Shown in pieces: positions 22,079 to 32,083 of a DNA stretch of 64,000 nucleotides. Made by a program: the position numbers and the translations under genes. The stretch covers positions 4,278,001 through 4,342,000 of the forward strand of contig NZ_AP024585.1 of the NCBI RefSeq assembly GCF_018323885.1, in the 5' to 3' direction. Position 1 is the first letter of the stretch; each line of letters opens with the position of its first letter. The notes below the pieces were generated by a model. It did no database searches and was not told the origin of the DNA. It saw only the letters and a program-made list of their open reading frames with translations. This stretch comes from Citrobacter amalonaticus. Its GTDB lineage: Bacteria > Pseudomonadota > Gammaproteobacteria > Enterobacterales > Enterobacteriaceae.

Positions 22079-23623
22079 ATGGATGTCATTAAAAAGAAAC
22101 ATTGGTGGCAAAGCGACACGCTGAAATGGTCAGTGATAGGTCTGCTGGGCCTGCTGGTGGGTTACCTTGTTGTTTTAATGTATGCACAGGGGGAGTACCT
22201 GTTCGCCATCATGACGCTGATTTTAAGCTCTGCTGGCCTGTACATTTTTGCCAACCGTAAGACCTACGCCTGGCGCTACGTTTACCCAGGCATGGCTGGT
22301 ATGGGGCTGTTTGTCCTGTTTCCGCTGATTTGCACCATCGCCATTGCCTTTACCAACTACAGCAGCACCAACCAGCTCACTTTCGAACGCGCCCAAGAGG
22401 TGCTGATGGACCGCTCTTATCAGGCGGGTAAATCCTTTAACTTCGGGCTATATCCTGCCGGTGAAGAGTGGCAACTGGCTCTCACCGACGGCGAAACCGG
22501 AAAGAATTACCTCTCCGACGCTTTTAAATTTGGTGGCGAGCAAAAGCTGGCGCTGAAAGAGACAGACGCCCTGCCGACCGGTGAACGCGCAACGCTGCGC
22601 ATCATCACCCAGAATCGCCAGGCGCTGAATCAGATTACCGCCGTGATGCCCGATGGCAGTAAAGTGATCATGAGCTCGCTGCGCCAGTTCTCCGGTACGC
22701 AGCCGCTGTACACCCTCGCTGATGACGGCATGTTAACCAACAACCAGAGCGGCGTGAAATACCGTCCCAATAACGGCATCGGCTATTACCAGTCCATCAA
22801 TGCGGACGGCAACTGGGGTGATGAGAAGCTGAGTCCAGGCTACACCGTGACCATCGGCTGGGATAACTTTACCCGCGTCTTTACGGACGAAGGGATCCAG
22901 AAGCCATTCTTCGCCATCTTCGTGTGGACGGTGGTTTTCTCAGTGCTGACCGTGATTCTGACCGTCGCCGTGGGGATGGTGCTGGCGTGTCTGGTGCAGT
23001 GGGAATCGCTGAAAGGTAAGGCCATTTACCGCGTCCTGCTGATCCTGCCGTACGCCGTGCCGTCGTTTATCTCAATTCTGATTTTCAAAGGGCTGTTCAA
23101 CCAGAGCTTTGGTGAAATCAACATGATGCTGAGCGCGCTGTTTGGCATTAAACCAGCGTGGTTCAGCGATCCGACCACTGCCCGTTCGATGATTATTATC
23201 GTCAACACCTGGCTCGGTTATCCGTACATGATGATCCTGTGCATGGGCTTGCTGAAAGCGATTCCGGACGACCTGTACGAAGCCTCGGCAATGGATGGCG
23301 CAGGCCCGTTCCAGAACTTCTTTAAGATTACACTCCCGCTGCTGATCAAGCCGCTGACGCCGCTGATGATCGCCAGCTTCGCCTTTAACTTTAACAACTT
23401 CGTGCTGATTCAACTGTTAACCAACGGCGGTCCGGATCGCCTCGGAACGACCACGCCAGCCGGGTATACCGACCTGTTAGTGAGCTACACCTATCGCATC
23501 GCCTTTGAAGGCGGCGGCGGTCAGGACTTTGGTCTGGCGGCGGCAATCGCCACGCTGATCTTCCTGCTGGTCGGCGCCCTGGCGATTGTGAACCTGAAAG
23601 CCACACGCATGAAATTTGATTAA
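22079..23623 (+). CDS. malF: Maltose ABC transporter permease MalF
   Basis: MalF is an inner-membrane permease subunit of MalFGK2. The 514-residue protein has the MalF-specific extra N-terminal helices and a large periplasmic P2 loop (about 95-275) that contacts MalE. The core membrane domain carries the EAA loop (EASAMDGAGPFQNFFKITLP, near 400) that couples to MalK. Length and sequence agree with E. coli. It is the second gene of malEFG. Confidence 0.97.
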   Translation: MDVIKKKHWWQSDTLKWSVIGLLGLLVGYLVVLMYAQGEYLFAIMTLILSSAGLYIFANRKTYAWRYVYPGMAGMGLFVLFPLICTIAIAFTNYSSTNQLTFERAQEVLMDRSYQAGKSFNFGLYPAGEEWQLALTDGETGKNYLSDAFKFGGEQKLALKETDALPTGERATLRIITQNRQALNQITAVMPDGSKVIMSSLRQFSGTQPLYTLADDGMLTNNQSGVKYRPNNGIGYYQSINADGNWGDEKLSPGYTVTIGWDNFTRVFTDEGIQKPFFAIFVWTVVFSVLTVILTVAVGMVLACLVQWESLKGKAIYRVLLILPYAVPSFISILIFKGLFNQSFGEINMMLSALFGIKPAWFSDPTTARSMIIIVNTWLGYPYMMILCMGLLKAIPDDLYEASAMDGAGPFQNFFKITLPLLIKPLTPLMIASFAFNFNNFVLIQLLTNGGPDRLGTTTPAGYTDLLVSYTYRIAFEGGGGQDFGLAAAIATLIFLLVGALAIVNLKATRMKFD

Positions 23624-23726
23624 TCAGCATCACCAGGCGTCATTGGCGCCGCCAGTCTGGATGCTGCCAGCATTCAGAATGGCAAGTGAAATAGCCTGGA
23701 GCGGTATTAAGGAGTGAAGAAAAATT

Positions 23727-24617
23727 ATGGCTATGGTCCAACCGAAATCTCAAAAGTTGCGCCTCTTTATCACGCACCTGCTGCTGCTGATATTTATCGC
23801 GGCGATCATGTTCCCGCTGCTGATGGTTATCGCCATCTCGCTGCGTGAAGGTAACTTTGCGACCGGGAGCCTGATCCCGGAAAAAATCTCCTGGGAGCAC
23901 TGGCGGCTGGCGCTGGGCTTTAGCGTTGAACACGCTGATGGCCGCGTCACGCCGCCCCCCTTCCCGGTACTGTTATGGCTGTGGAACTCGGTGAAAATCG
24001 CCGGGATCACCGCAATGGGTATCGTGGCGCTGTCCACTACCTGTGCCTATGCTTTTGCCCGTATGCGCTTCCCTGGCAAAGCCACGCTGCTCAAAGGAAT
24101 GCTGATTTTCCAGATGTTTCCGGCGGTGCTGTCGCTGGTCGCGTTGTACGCGTTGTTCGATCGCCTCGGTCAGTACATTCCGTTTATCGGTCTGAACACC
24201 CACGGCGGGGTGATCTTCGCCTATCTCGGCGGTATCGCACTGCATGTGTGGACCATCAAAGGCTATTTCGAAACCATCGACGGCTCGCTGGAAGAAGCGG
24301 CCGCACTGGATGGAGCAACCCCGTGGCAGGCGTTCCGTCTGGTGTTGCTGCCGCTGTCGGTGCCCATTCTGGCGGTGGTCTTTATCCTGTCGTTCATTGC
24401 CGCCATCACCGAAGTACCGGTTGCCTCACTGTTGCTACGTGATGTGAACAGCTACACCCTGGCGGTCGGGATGCAGCAGTACCTCAACCCACAAAACTAT
24501 CTGTGGGGCGATTTTGCCGCTGCCGCCGTGCTGTCCGCGATTCCAATCACTCTGGTCTTCCTGCTGGCGCAGCGCTGGCTGGTCAACGGCCTGACTGCCG
24601 GCGGAGTCAAAGGCTAA
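23727..24617 (+). CDS. malG: Maltose ABC transporter permease MalG
   Basis: MalG is the second inner-membrane subunit of the maltose importer, with six membrane helices in 296 residues. The EAA coupling motif [20 protein letters not shown] lies at about 190-210. The C-terminus GLTAGGVKG matches E. coli, where the tail reaches into the MalK interface. It is followed by a terminator. The gap of about 100 bases after malF holds no recognisable gene. Confidence 0.97.
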   Translation: MAMVQPKSQKLRLFITHLLLLIFIAAIMFPLLMVIAISLREGNFATGSLIPEKISWEHWRLALGFSVEHADGRVTPPPFPVLLWLWNSVKIAGITAMGIVALSTTCAYAFARMRFPGKATLLKGMLIFQMFPAVLSLVALYALFDRLGQYIPFIGLNTHGGVIFAYLGGIALHVWTIKGYFETIDGSLEEAAALDGATPWQAFRLVLLPLSVPILAVVFILSFIAAITEVPVASLLLRDVNSYTLAVGMQQYLNPQNYLWGDFAAAAVLSAIPITLVFLLAQRWLVNGLTAGGVKG

Positions 24618-24685
24618 GTTTCATCGAAGTACCTGTAATGCCACTGCACCCTCAACTTGTTTTATCCAACTTGTGACTGTAATTC

Positions 24686-24711
24686 GGCGCTCCACGGAGC
24701 GCCCTTTTTTT
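24686..24711 (+). terminator. Rho-independent terminator of malEFG
   Basis: GGCGCTCC-AC-GGAGCGCC forms an 8-base-pair stem followed by a run of seven T. It lies between malG and the convergent psiE. Confidence 0.92.
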
Positions 24712-25120
24712 ACTCGCGCTTCAGGCGTTTCGAATTACACATCCAGAGGGTGATCACCAGCAGCAGGATCGCCGCCGAATAGATCAACACGTCCATTGGC
24801 GATTTGTGATCGACGATGATCAGCCGGACAATCGCGGTGATCCCGATATAGATGAAATAGCGCAGCGGAAAGTGAAAGCCTGACTGAAAGTACTTCACAA
24901 TCAGCGCGATAAATTCGAAATAGAGAAAGTAGACAACCAGCCCTTCCACCAGCTCATACTTGCTGGCTTGTTCAGGCGCGAAAAGCACATCAGCCAGATG
25001 CAGTGTCTCTTTGCCGAGGAATACGACCAGGATCAGGCCCAGACTCAACAGCCCAAGGTTCAACACGGTCTGTAGGATCGTAGAGATAAACTCCACGCGC
25101 GGACGAGATAGTGACGTCAT
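24710..25120 (-). CDS. psiE: Phosphate-starvation-inducible membrane protein PsiE
   Basis: This 136-residue inner-membrane protein has four predicted membrane segments and a basic C-terminus (CNSKRLKRE); it matches E. coli PsiE, the founder of the PsiE family. It is induced by phosphate starvation in E. coli, but its molecular role is unknown. It directly follows malG (convergent). xylE, which lies between them in E. coli K-12, is absent here. Confidence 0.94.
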   Translation of the reverse strand: MTSLSRPRVEFISTILQTVLNLGLLSLGLILVVFLGKETLHLADVLFAPEQASKYELVEGLVVYFLYFEFIALIVKYFQSGFHFPLRYFIYIGITAIVRLIIVDHKSPMDVLIYSAAILLLVITLWMCNSKRLKRE

Positions 25121-25260
25121 AACAGCACCTCTTTCTCAGTGGTGAGGTTCCTGTATAACGCAAAAATGTGACGGAGATCTATATTTTTTGTTTATGTTTT
25201 GTGCAATCAGAAAAGGGTGTGACAATCCTTTCAACCCTAACATTCTGAAAGGAAGGCGAA

Positions 25261-25770
25261 ATGCTTCGGTTTCAAATGGCAATACAAGACGATGCCAGCC
25301 TGTTGAGCACAATGGGATATACCAGCTATCGTCATCATTTTGCCCATCTGTGGAAAAACGATGACGAACTGGCGGCGTATCTTGAGCAGGAATATTCTCT
25401 GCCCGCCATCGCCAGAAGTCTCGCAGAAGCGGGCACCTTCTGGTTGATCGCTTTTACTGACGTCCCGATTGGTTTTGCGAAGTATTCGTTACATCAGGCC
25501 CTTGAGCCACAAGACCCGCCGGGGACATTGCTGCATAAGATCTACCTTCTGCCGGGCGAAACTGGCAAACAGTACGGTGAACAGCTTTTTGCCGAAGTGG
25601 TCCGTCAGGCCAAAGCGCAAGGGGAAACACGGATCTGGCTGGAGGTACTGGCGGATAACCCCCGGGCACGTCAGTTCTATGAACAGCAGGGAATGACCTT
25701 TGTGAAAGACACTTTTTTTTCCACCACGTCGCAGACCACTACGCTTCACGTTATGAAAAAACCGCTCTGA
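25261..25770 (+). CDS. GNAT-family N-acetyltransferase
   Basis: The 169-residue protein has the GNAT architecture. The acetyl-CoA site is in the LHKIYLLPGETGKQYGEQLF segment (about 96-115, a degenerate Q/R-x-x-G-x-A motif A), followed by IWLEVLADNPRARQFYEQQGM (motif B). The substrate is not predictable. It is followed after 10 bases by a second acyltransferase gene on the same strand, so the two are very likely co-transcribed. Neither gene is part of the E. coli K-12 psiE-yjbH interval. The start follows a GAAAGGAAGGCGAA ribosome site. Confidence 0.85.
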   Translation: MLRFQMAIQDDASLLSTMGYTSYRHHFAHLWKNDDELAAYLEQEYSLPAIARSLAEAGTFWLIAFTDVPIGFAKYSLHQALEPQDPPGTLLHKIYLLPGETGKQYGEQLFAEVVRQAKAQGETRIWLEVLADNPRARQFYEQQGMTFVKDTFFSTTSQTTTLHVMKKPL

Positions 25771-25780
25771 GAGACCCAAA

Positions 25781-26245
25781 ATGGCAACGACTCATCAGTC
25801 CACCCTCCGCAATGTCACCTGTGGTGAAAATGTAGTGATTTATGAACCCGCCAATCTCTACGACTGCCGGCTTGGCGACAACGTTTTTGTCGGCCCCTTT
25901 GTCGAAATTCAGGGAAATACGCAGATTGGCGCAGAGACAAAAATCCAGTCGCATACCTTCATTTGCGAATATGTCACCATCGGTTCCCGCTGCTTTATCG
26001 GCCACGGCGTCATGTTCGCTAACGATATGTTTCGGGAAGGAAAACCCAATGCCGACCGCAGCAGTTGGGGACGAATTACTCTTGGTGACGATGTCTCCAT
26101 TGGTAGCGGCGCGACAATACTGGCGGTCAGTATCTGCGATGGCGTAGTTATCGGTGCGGGTAGCGTGGTGACCAAATCAATCACCGAAAAAGGCGTATAT
26201 GCGGGTAATCCAGCCAGATTATTACGCCGTCTTCCGGCTGGATAA
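25781..26245 (+). CDS. Left-handed beta-helix (hexapeptide-repeat) acyltransferase
   Basis: The 154-residue protein consists almost wholly of hexapeptide repeats (GDNVFVGPFVEIQGNTQIG, ...IGSGATILAV..., VVIGAGSVV) ending in the YAGNPARLL motif of the LbH acetyltransferases. It resembles sugar O- or N-acetyltransferases that act on nucleotide-sugars or polysaccharide precursors. It is translationally close to the upstream GNAT gene and convergent with the yjbEFGH exopolysaccharide operon, with only 12 bases between the genes. A role in modifying a surface polysaccharide is therefore possible, but this is inference. Confidence 0.85.
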   Translation: MATTHQSTLRNVTCGENVVIYEPANLYDCRLGDNVFVGPFVEIQGNTQIGAETKIQSHTFICEYVTIGSRCFIGHGVMFANDMFREGKPNADRSSWGRITLGDDVSIGSGATILAVSICDGVVIGAGSVVTKSITEKGVYAGNPARLLRRLPAG

Positions 26246-26257
26246 AACCACGTTAAC

Positions 26258-28354
26258 TCAGCGGAAATTCACATTTTTATCGCTGGTCATGTCATAGAGC
26301 TGGAATTTACGTCCGAGCTGCTGACCCCCATCACGCGTCAGCGGCGTCCAGCCGATGGCCGCACGACTGCGGGTCGGGCCGGAAGAGAAGAGATCCAGCG
26401 GAATCGACACGTAGACGCCTTTGGTGAAATCCCCTTCGCCATACTCATCCGGCGAGACGTTGGTAAGCGTGGCGTAACCACCCACCACCACGCCGCTGTC
26501 AAAGCGTTTAGAGATATCCAGCGTGCCGCCTTTATCCCCCGCCAGATACTGACCGACGCTTGCTTTCACCAGCACGTCCTGGGCGAATGACGGCGTCCAG
26601 TAGGCCGTCAGGTGTCCGGTCTTCACGCTGTAGTCGGTGAATTTCATCATGTCCTGCGCGCTGCGCCAGTCACGCTGTTTCACGTAGTTTGCATCCAGAC
26701 CAAACGCCCAGTTGCTGTCGACCGGACGGTACAGCACTTCTGCCCCCGCCCCGCCATACATGGTTTCAAGATAACCCCCGTAGACCTGACCATAGAAACC
26801 ATTACCCAAGTACTGGAAATAATTAGCTTGCAGGTTGTTCACATAAACGTCGTTCTGCACATATTCACGCACGCGGGTACGCACACGTGGCAGCTTCGAA
26901 TCGTTCGGCGGATTGGTGTAGTTGAATTTATCGTAGTTATTGGCGAGATTTCCAAACAAGCTTCCGGTGGTCAGCAGGTGATCGGTCACCCACAGATCCG
27001 CCGTCGCCATCACACCCAACTGGTACATGTAGAAGTTTTCCGGTCCGCCCACGGACTGGTTCAGCACCGGATCGAGGTGGAAGTCGAAGCGCGACTTGTC
27101 GATATACCAGCCCTGCTCAGTGCGTTCCGGCACTATCGGCTCAAGGCGCTGTTGCGCCAGCGGCGTTTCCTGTCCCAGCGGTTCGCCTTCCAGATGGCGT
27201 TTCAGGCTGCTGACGTCCGTTTCGGTAGTGACCTGCGGCAGGTTGAGACGGTTTTCCGTCACGCGGATCGTGCGGATCCCCTCTGGCAAATCGTTCATCA
27301 CGATCCGATTCGCCCGTTCAATACCTTCACGCGAGTCGCGGTATTTCACCTGCTCGCCGGTCACGTACAGCGTATCGCCTTTCACCTGAATCTGCGGATC
27401 TGCCAGTCCGGCGTTGTATTTCAGCAGCGTCAACTGATTCGCCACCACTGAGTGTTGCAGGATCGCGTCCTGCGGTTGCGGCTGGTATTTCGGCCGCGCG
27501 TTATCGTTATACGATGGGCGTAAGTCGTTGAAATTAGTCCGCAGCGTTACCCCAAACATAAAGGTGTTACCACGTTCATAGCTGAGGTTAACGTCGGCCC
27601 AATCGGTGACGCGGTAAATGGCGCCGACGTTAAACTTGCTTTTCTGTTCCAGCTTGCCCGCAAAATCCTGCTGGTAGTTATTGCCCTCATATTCCAGCTT
27701 CAGCCGCAGGGGCTGCCACGGCGTCTGGTACTCAACGCCGCCAAACAACGATGCCGGGCCGTGGAACATCTGGCTGCCATCAATGGAGCCAGCTTGTTTA
27801 TAGCGGTTATCGCGGTAGCAATATTTATCGCTGTACGAACAGAGCGGGTTACTGACGTTGCCGCTGGTTCCCAGATATCCCCAGCCGAGGCCGAGTGAGA
27901 AATCAAACGGTCCCCAGGCTTTGTTCGCCACGAGGTATTCCGCATCAAACAGGCCAGTCCCGCCGATATCTCGCGCACCGACCGACACCTGCGGCATCCA
28001 GTAGCTCTCTTCCCACAGGCGTAACTTCAGATCGAACGCTTTATCTTTGTAGGTTTGATCGCCGGAAAACGATTCGACGCTGCTGTACTTTTTGGTCCGC
28101 ACATCGGTGTAGCGCAGCGTGGTTTCCAGCCAGGGGAAAAGCTGTACGGAGGCGGAGTAGTAACGGTACTGATCGTTATCACGATAGTTGAGGCTCAACT
28201 CCCCTTCACGCGCCATGCGCGCGGTTGGGGTCTGTAATAATCCCACGCCGCCAAAATCCGACTGAGAGGGTCCAATCGGCGCCGGATACGTTTCGGCATG
28301 GCAGGCTGCGCTGATGCCCAGCGCCAGTAAGCTGAGCAGATATGTTTTTTTCAT
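26258..28354 (-). CDS. yjbH: Exopolysaccharide outer-membrane protein YjbH
   Basis: YjbH is the last gene of the yjbEFGH operon, which in E. coli is linked to an extracellular polysaccharide and controlled by the Rcs system. The 698-residue product has a signal peptide (about 1-20, ending in ACHA). An N-terminal beta domain has the [20 protein letters not shown] segment and the C-terminus is a predicted outer-membrane barrel; the family resembles group-4 capsule GfcD/YmcA. Its start overlaps the yjbG stop by one base, indicating translational coupling. Confidence 0.93.
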   Translation of the reverse strand: MKKTYLLSLLALGISAACHAETYPAPIGPSQSDFGGVGLLQTPTARMAREGELSLNYRDNDQYRYYSASVQLFPWLETTLRYTDVRTKKYSSVESFSGDQTYKDKAFDLKLRLWEESYWMPQVSVGARDIGGTGLFDAEYLVANKAWGPFDFSLGLGWGYLGTSGNVSNPLCSYSDKYCYRDNRYKQAGSIDGSQMFHGPASLFGGVEYQTPWQPLRLKLEYEGNNYQQDFAGKLEQKSKFNVGAIYRVTDWADVNLSYERGNTFMFGVTLRTNFNDLRPSYNDNARPKYQPQPQDAILQHSVVANQLTLLKYNAGLADPQIQVKGDTLYVTGEQVKYRDSREGIERANRIVMNDLPEGIRTIRVTENRLNLPQVTTETDVSSLKRHLEGEPLGQETPLAQQRLEPIVPERTEQGWYIDKSRFDFHLDPVLNQSVGGPENFYMYQLGVMATADLWVTDHLLTTGSLFGNLANNYDKFNYTNPPNDSKLPRVRTRVREYVQNDVYVNNLQANYFQYLGNGFYGQVYGGYLETMYGGAGAEVLYRPVDSNWAFGLDANYVKQRDWRSAQDMMKFTDYSVKTGHLTAYWTPSFAQDVLVKASVGQYLAGDKGGTLDISKRFDSGVVVGGYATLTNVSPDEYGEGDFTKGVYVSIPLDLFSSGPTRSRAAIGWTPLTRDGGQQLGRKFQLYDMTSDKNVNFR

Positions 28355-29091
28355 TATTCAGGTATCCGCTGCGTCAGGGTATGAAGAATGTCAGCGTTCA
28401 GCGCTTCCGGTTCGCTGCTCCAGAGAGAATCATCCAGCCCGACAACAATGATGCTGCCGGGCATCGGTTCAACGTGACGCTTATTCCAGTACGCCACCGG
28501 CACCTTCTGCGTTCGGCCATCGGGATAAACAAGCCACGCATAGCTGCGATCCGCGCCGCTGAGCCGGTCTTGTCCATCGAGATAGCTGACGACGTCGCGT
28601 CCGGGCATAAACGGCTGCTTACCGGGACGGCTTATCAGGCCAAAGAGCGTGACGTCCGTCGGCTGCCCGCCGACCCACAGCGTGTAGTTGCCCTGCAACG
28701 GCGGATTGCCGCGTTCGCTGACCCGCACGATGTCCGGATCGAGATTCACCAGCTGTCGACCCGTCACCTTCAGCGCCTGAACTTGCTGGCGCAACGCGTT
28801 AATGGCGGCGGCATCGTCCCCGCTTGCGTTGGCGCTTAACGCCGCCAGGCGCGCCAGCAGCGCCTGCTGTTGGCCCTGCGCTTTCACGGTCGCTTTCTCT
28901 TCAGCGATCACCGCGCCAGGCCACCAGCTGTTCGCCAGTCTGGGCTGTCCCACCAGATCGATAAGATGATCAGCGCCGGTAAGCGTTTTCGGCTCTGTGC
29001 TACCGGCGCTAAAGACCTTAACGGTCCCCGCAGCAAAAACAGATGATGCGCTCAGACTGAAGATCAGCGCTGCAAGAGTCCGTTTCATCAT
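28354..29091 (-). CDS. yjbG: Capsule-type periplasmic protein YjbG
   Basis: The 245-residue product has a signal peptide (about 1-20, ending in VFA) and belongs to the YjbG/GfcC family of periplasmic proteins in group-4 capsule-like operons. The C-terminal half carries the conserved [18 protein letters not shown] and [18 protein letters not shown] segments. It overlaps yjbF by four bases and yjbH by one, so the three genes are translated as a tight unit. It probably works with YjbH in polysaccharide export; the reaction is unknown. Confidence 0.93.
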   Translation of the reverse strand: MMKRTLAALIFSLSASSVFAAGTVKVFSAGSTEPKTLTGADHLIDLVGQPRLANSWWPGAVIAEEKATVKAQGQQQALLARLAALSANASGDDAAAINALRQQVQALKVTGRQLVNLDPDIVRVSERGNPPLQGNYTLWVGGQPTDVTLFGLISRPGKQPFMPGRDVVSYLDGQDRLSGADRSYAWLVYPDGRTQKVPVAYWNKRHVEPMPGSIIVVGLDDSLWSSEPEALNADILHTLTQRIPE

Positions 29092-29726
29092 GATTTTGCC
29101 GCCTTAATCAGCGTGGTTTTCACCGGGAAGAAGTTCGCGCCCAGATACTGCTCCGACTGGCGAATTTGCCCTTCGTTATCGATCCAGTAACGGTTATGCC
29201 AGCGCGCTTGATCGGTCGTGACAGTTTCGTCCAGCACGCGAACCGGCGTCTCTTCGCTACCGACTTTTACCGTGTCGTTGCCATCCCATGTAAAGACGGA
29301 GCGCGCGGTGGCATAGCGCACCTGCTTGTATTCCGTCCAGCCCATCGTGCGGGTCCAGGTGGCACCGTCGACGATCTGATTCGGTTTACTCAGCGGGTCA
29401 TCTGCGAGGTTATTCACATCGATAAGGTTGTCGCCGCCAAGCAACGTTTTCACCAGACGACCATGTTGGGTCACGAGAGTGGCCTGATCCTGCGTCACCC
29501 ATTTTTGCTGCCCGTTCTCTGCGAAAGCGAGCACCACAAACAGCTGCGGCCCGCCGTTGAGCTGCATGTACTGGCTGGCGTAAGGCATGTTTTGGATATC
29601 ATCGTCCGTTAGCTGGACGCCGGGCGTGCCAAACAGACTGTCCCACAGTGAGTTGCCCAGCTGCTTTGTGGTGGCTGAGCAGGCCTGTAACAGCAGGCAA
29701 AGTAATATGAGCGCAGGTCGCTTCAC
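29088..29726 (-). CDS. yjbF: Lipoprotein YjbF
   Basis: The product is an outer-membrane lipoprotein of the GfcB/YjbF family. A GTG start preceded by GGAGA at good spacing gives 212 residues beginning VKRPALILLCLLLQAC, with the lipobox LLQAC placing the acylated cysteine near residue 16. A longer reading from an upstream ATG would put ten extra residues in front of the signal peptide and lacks a better ribosome site. It is the second gene of yjbEFGH, about 60 bases after yjbE and separated by a UUCG-loop hairpin. Confidence 0.92.
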   Translation of the reverse strand: MKRPALILLCLLLQACSATTKQLGNSLWDSLFGTPGVQLTDDDIQNMPYASQYMQLNGGPQLFVVLAFAENGQQKWVTQDQATLVTQHGRLVKTLLGGDNLIDVNNLADDPLSKPNQIVDGATWTRTMGWTEYKQVRYATARSVFTWDGNDTVKVGSEETPVRVLDETVTTDQARWHNRYWIDNEGQIRQSEQYLGANFFPVKTTLIKAAKS

Positions 29727-29750
29727 GACTCTTCTCCAGAGGGGCAAAAT

Positions 29751-29770
29751 AACCACACCGAAGTGTGGTT
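29751..29770 (-). terminator. UUCG-tetraloop hairpin between yjbE and yjbF
   Basis: On the minus strand AACCACAC-TTCG-GTGTGGTT forms a perfect 8-base-pair stem closed by a C(UUCG)G tetraloop, followed by ATTTTG. It lies in the yjbE-yjbF gap and probably acts as a partial terminator or a 3'-end stabiliser that sets yjbE above yjbFGH. Confidence 0.7.
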
Positions 29771-29789
29771 AGAGTTAAACGTACCGGTG

Positions 29790-30032
29790 TTACTGGGTAC
29801 TGGTGGTGGTTGTGGTGGTGGTCCCGGTATTGGAACCGTCACCGCCGCCGGTTGCCGCCAGAGCGACACCCACCGCCGAACTTACGGTGCTCACGCTGGA
29901 TGCCGAGGAGCTACCCGCCGACACCGACGTTGCTGCCGAGCCTGCTGCTTCACCTACCTGAACGGGGGCTGCATAGACAGAACTCGCCGCAAGCGCAGAT
30001 ATGGCAAAAATGCCATACAGAACTTTTTTCAT
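29790..30032 (-). CDS. yjbE: Small secreted protein YjbE
   Basis: This 80-residue protein has a signal peptide ([21 protein letters not shown]) and a low-complexity mature region rich in Ala, Gly, Ser and Thr, ending in a run of threonines before STQ. It matches E. coli YjbE and the GfcA/YmcD type. It is the first gene of yjbEFGH, and its high-Thr tail and probable high expression suggest a structural or export-associated peptide. The function is unknown. Confidence 0.92.
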   Translation of the reverse strand: MKKVLYGIFAISALAASSVYAAPVQVGEAAGSAATSVSAGSSSASSVSTVSSAVGVALAATGGGDGSNTGTTTTTTTSTQ

Positions 30033-30353
30033 AACAATTTCCCTTCATTGAATGAATGGAGATTTGCCCAAAAGCGTTTCGGGCGGGATCGAGTATACAC
30101 AACTAAAGCATGCGAATTACGGTAGGGGGAAATAGCGGAATGGTTTTAGGATAATTGGACTTTTGTTGAATTATTTACTTTAATTAAAATAACAATAAAC
30201 ATTAAAAACAACGAGTTATCATTAAAACCTGACATCTGAACGATCCGTATTATCCTAAAATAACACGGCGTTATTTTCCGGTTATTTATTATTTTAGGAT
30301 TATGCTCAATATAGAACGGTGGAGAACAACACGAACAACCGGAATTATCTTAT
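30033..30353. promoter_or_regulatory. AT-rich control region of yjbEFGH
   Basis: This is a strongly AT-rich gap of about 320 bases upstream of yjbE. It has no open frame with coding character. It contains three copies of the motif TAATCCTAAAA or ATTATCCTAAAA in both orientations (30144-30156, 30249-30260, 30291-30303). Their TCCTA cores resemble half of the RcsAB box. Rcs control of this operon is known in E. coli; assignment of these copies as the sites is inference. Confidence 0.5.
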
Positions 30354-30379
30354 AAAAAAAGCCGATAATAATATCGGCT
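30354..30379 (-). terminator. Rho-independent terminator of pgi
   Basis: On the minus strand AGCCGATA and TATCGGCT form an 8-base-pair stem with a four-base loop, followed by seven T. It lies past the pgi stop and a REP unit. Confidence 0.88.
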
Positions 30380-30395
30380 GATTTCATTATTAATT

Positions 30396-30426
30396 TGCCG
30401 GATAAGGCATTCGCCGCCATCCGGCA
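30396..30426. repeat. REP palindrome downstream of pgi
   Basis: TGCCGGATAAGGC and GCCATCCGGCA form a REP stem between the pgi stop and its terminator, positioned to protect the pgi mRNA 3' end. Confidence 0.85.
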
Positions 30427-30436
30427 CGCTGGCAGA

Positions 30437-32083
30437 TTAACGCCAGGCTTTATAACGGTTAATCAATCCGTTAGTCGAGCTGTCGTGGCTTTCGATCGCC
30501 TTATCATCTTTCAGCTCCGGCAGAATACGGTTTGCCAGCTGTTTACCCAGCTCAACGCCCCACTGGTCGAAGGTAAAGATGTTCAGGATGATGCCCTGTG
30601 TAAAGATTTTGTGCTCATACAGGGCGATCAGCGCCCCCAGGCTGAACGGGGTGATTTCACGCAGCAGGATGGAGTTAGTCGGGCGGTTGCCCTCAAACAC
30701 TTTGAACGGTACCACGTGTTCCAGCGTGGCCGGATCTTTACCCTGGTCACGGTATTCCTGCTCCACCACTTCGCGGGATTTCCCGAACGCCAGCGCTTCA
30801 GTCTGGGCGAAGAAGTTAGACAGCAGCTTCGGATGGTGATCGGACAGCGGGTTATGGGTAATCGCCGGGGCGATAAAGTCACAAGGCACCATTTTGGTTC
30901 CCTGATGAATCAACTGGTAGAACGCGTGCTGACCGTTGGTTCCCGGCTCACCCCAGATGATCGGACCCGTCTGGTAATCCACCGGGTTGCCGTTACGGTC
31001 AACATATTTCCCGTTGGACTCCATATTGCCCTGCTGGAAGTAGGCCGCGAAACGGTGCATATACTGGTCGTACGGCAGGATGGCTTCGGTTTCAGCACCG
31101 AAGAAATTGTTGTACCAGATGCCGATCAGCGCCAGCAGCACCGGCAGGTTGCTCTCCAGAGGCGTGGTCGAGAAGTGCTTATCCATCGCATGCGCGCCGG
31201 ACAGCAGTTGCACAAAGTTGTCGTAGCCGACAGACAGGATGATCGACAGACCAATCGCTGACCACAGAGAATAACGACCGCCCACCCAGTCCCAGAACTC
31301 GAACATGTTGGCGGTATCAATACCGAACTCACCAACCGCTTTCGCATTGGTAGACAGTGCAGCGAAGTGTTTCGCAACGTGTTTTTCATCACCGGCGGTT
31401 TTCAGGAACCAGTCACGCGCGCTGTGGGCGTTGGTCATGGTTTCCTGCGTGGTGAAGGTCTTGGACGCCACGAGGAACAGGGTAGTTTCCGGATTCACTT
31501 TCTTCAGCACTTCGGCGATATGGGTACCGTCGACGTTAGAAACAAAGTGCATATTCAGGTGATTTTTGTATGGGCGCAGCGCTTCGGTCACCATGAACGG
31601 GCCGAGGTCGGAGCCGCCAATACCGATGTTGACCACGTCGGTGATCGCTTTACCGGTATAACCTTTCCACTGACCCGAAATAATGGCTTCGGAGAAAGAT
31701 TTCATCTTCTCCAGCACCGCGTTGACTTCCGGCATCACATCTTTGCCGTCAACCATAATCGGGGTATTGCTACGGTTACGCAACGCCACATGCAACACGG
31801 CACGATCTTCCGTACGGTTGATTTTCTCGCCGGAGAACATGGACTTGATGGCGCCTGCCAGATCGGTCTCTTTCGCCAGATCCTGCAGTTTCGCCAGCGT
31901 CTCTTCGGTAATGCGGTTTTTGGAGTAATCCACCAGCATTAGATCGTCAAACGTTGCGGAGAATTTGCTGAAGCGATCGTTATCCTTCGCGAACAAATCC
32001 GCGAGGGTAACGTCCTTCATGTCGTCAAAGTGTTTTTGTAGTGCCTGCCAGGCAGAGGTCTGCGTTGGATTGATGTTTTTCAT
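30437..32083 (-). CDS. pgi: Glucose-6-phosphate isomerase Pgi
   Basis: Pgi interconverts glucose 6-phosphate and fructose 6-phosphate in glycolysis. The start [16 protein letters not shown] gives 548 residues (E. coli 549). Signature segments include [14 protein letters not shown] (about 150), [14 protein letters not shown] (about 270) and the C-terminal catalytic lysine region [13 protein letters not shown]. The upstream in-frame extension to a longer start lacks family resemblance. It is divergent from lysC. Fructose 6-phosphate made by the sorbose genes further along the window would enter the pathway at this enzyme. Confidence 0.97.
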   Translation of the reverse strand: MKNINPTQTSAWQALQKHFDDMKDVTLADLFAKDNDRFSKFSATFDDLMLVDYSKNRITEETLAKLQDLAKETDLAGAIKSMFSGEKINRTEDRAVLHVALRNRSNTPIMVDGKDVMPEVNAVLEKMKSFSEAIISGQWKGYTGKAITDVVNIGIGGSDLGPFMVTEALRPYKNHLNMHFVSNVDGTHIAEVLKKVNPETTLFLVASKTFTTQETMTNAHSARDWFLKTAGDEKHVAKHFAALSTNAKAVGEFGIDTANMFEFWDWVGGRYSLWSAIGLSIILSVGYDNFVQLLSGAHAMDKHFSTTPLESNLPVLLALIGIWYNNFFGAETEAILPYDQYMHRFAAYFQQGNMESNGKYVDRNGNPVDYQTGPIIWGEPGTNGQHAFYQLIHQGTKMVPCDFIAPAITHNPLSDHHPKLLSNFFAQTEALAFGKSREVVEQEYRDQGKDPATLEHVVPFKVFEGNRPTNSILLREITPFSLGALIALYEHKIFTQGIILNIFTFDQWGVELGKQLANRILPELKDDKAIESHDSSTNGLINRYKAWR

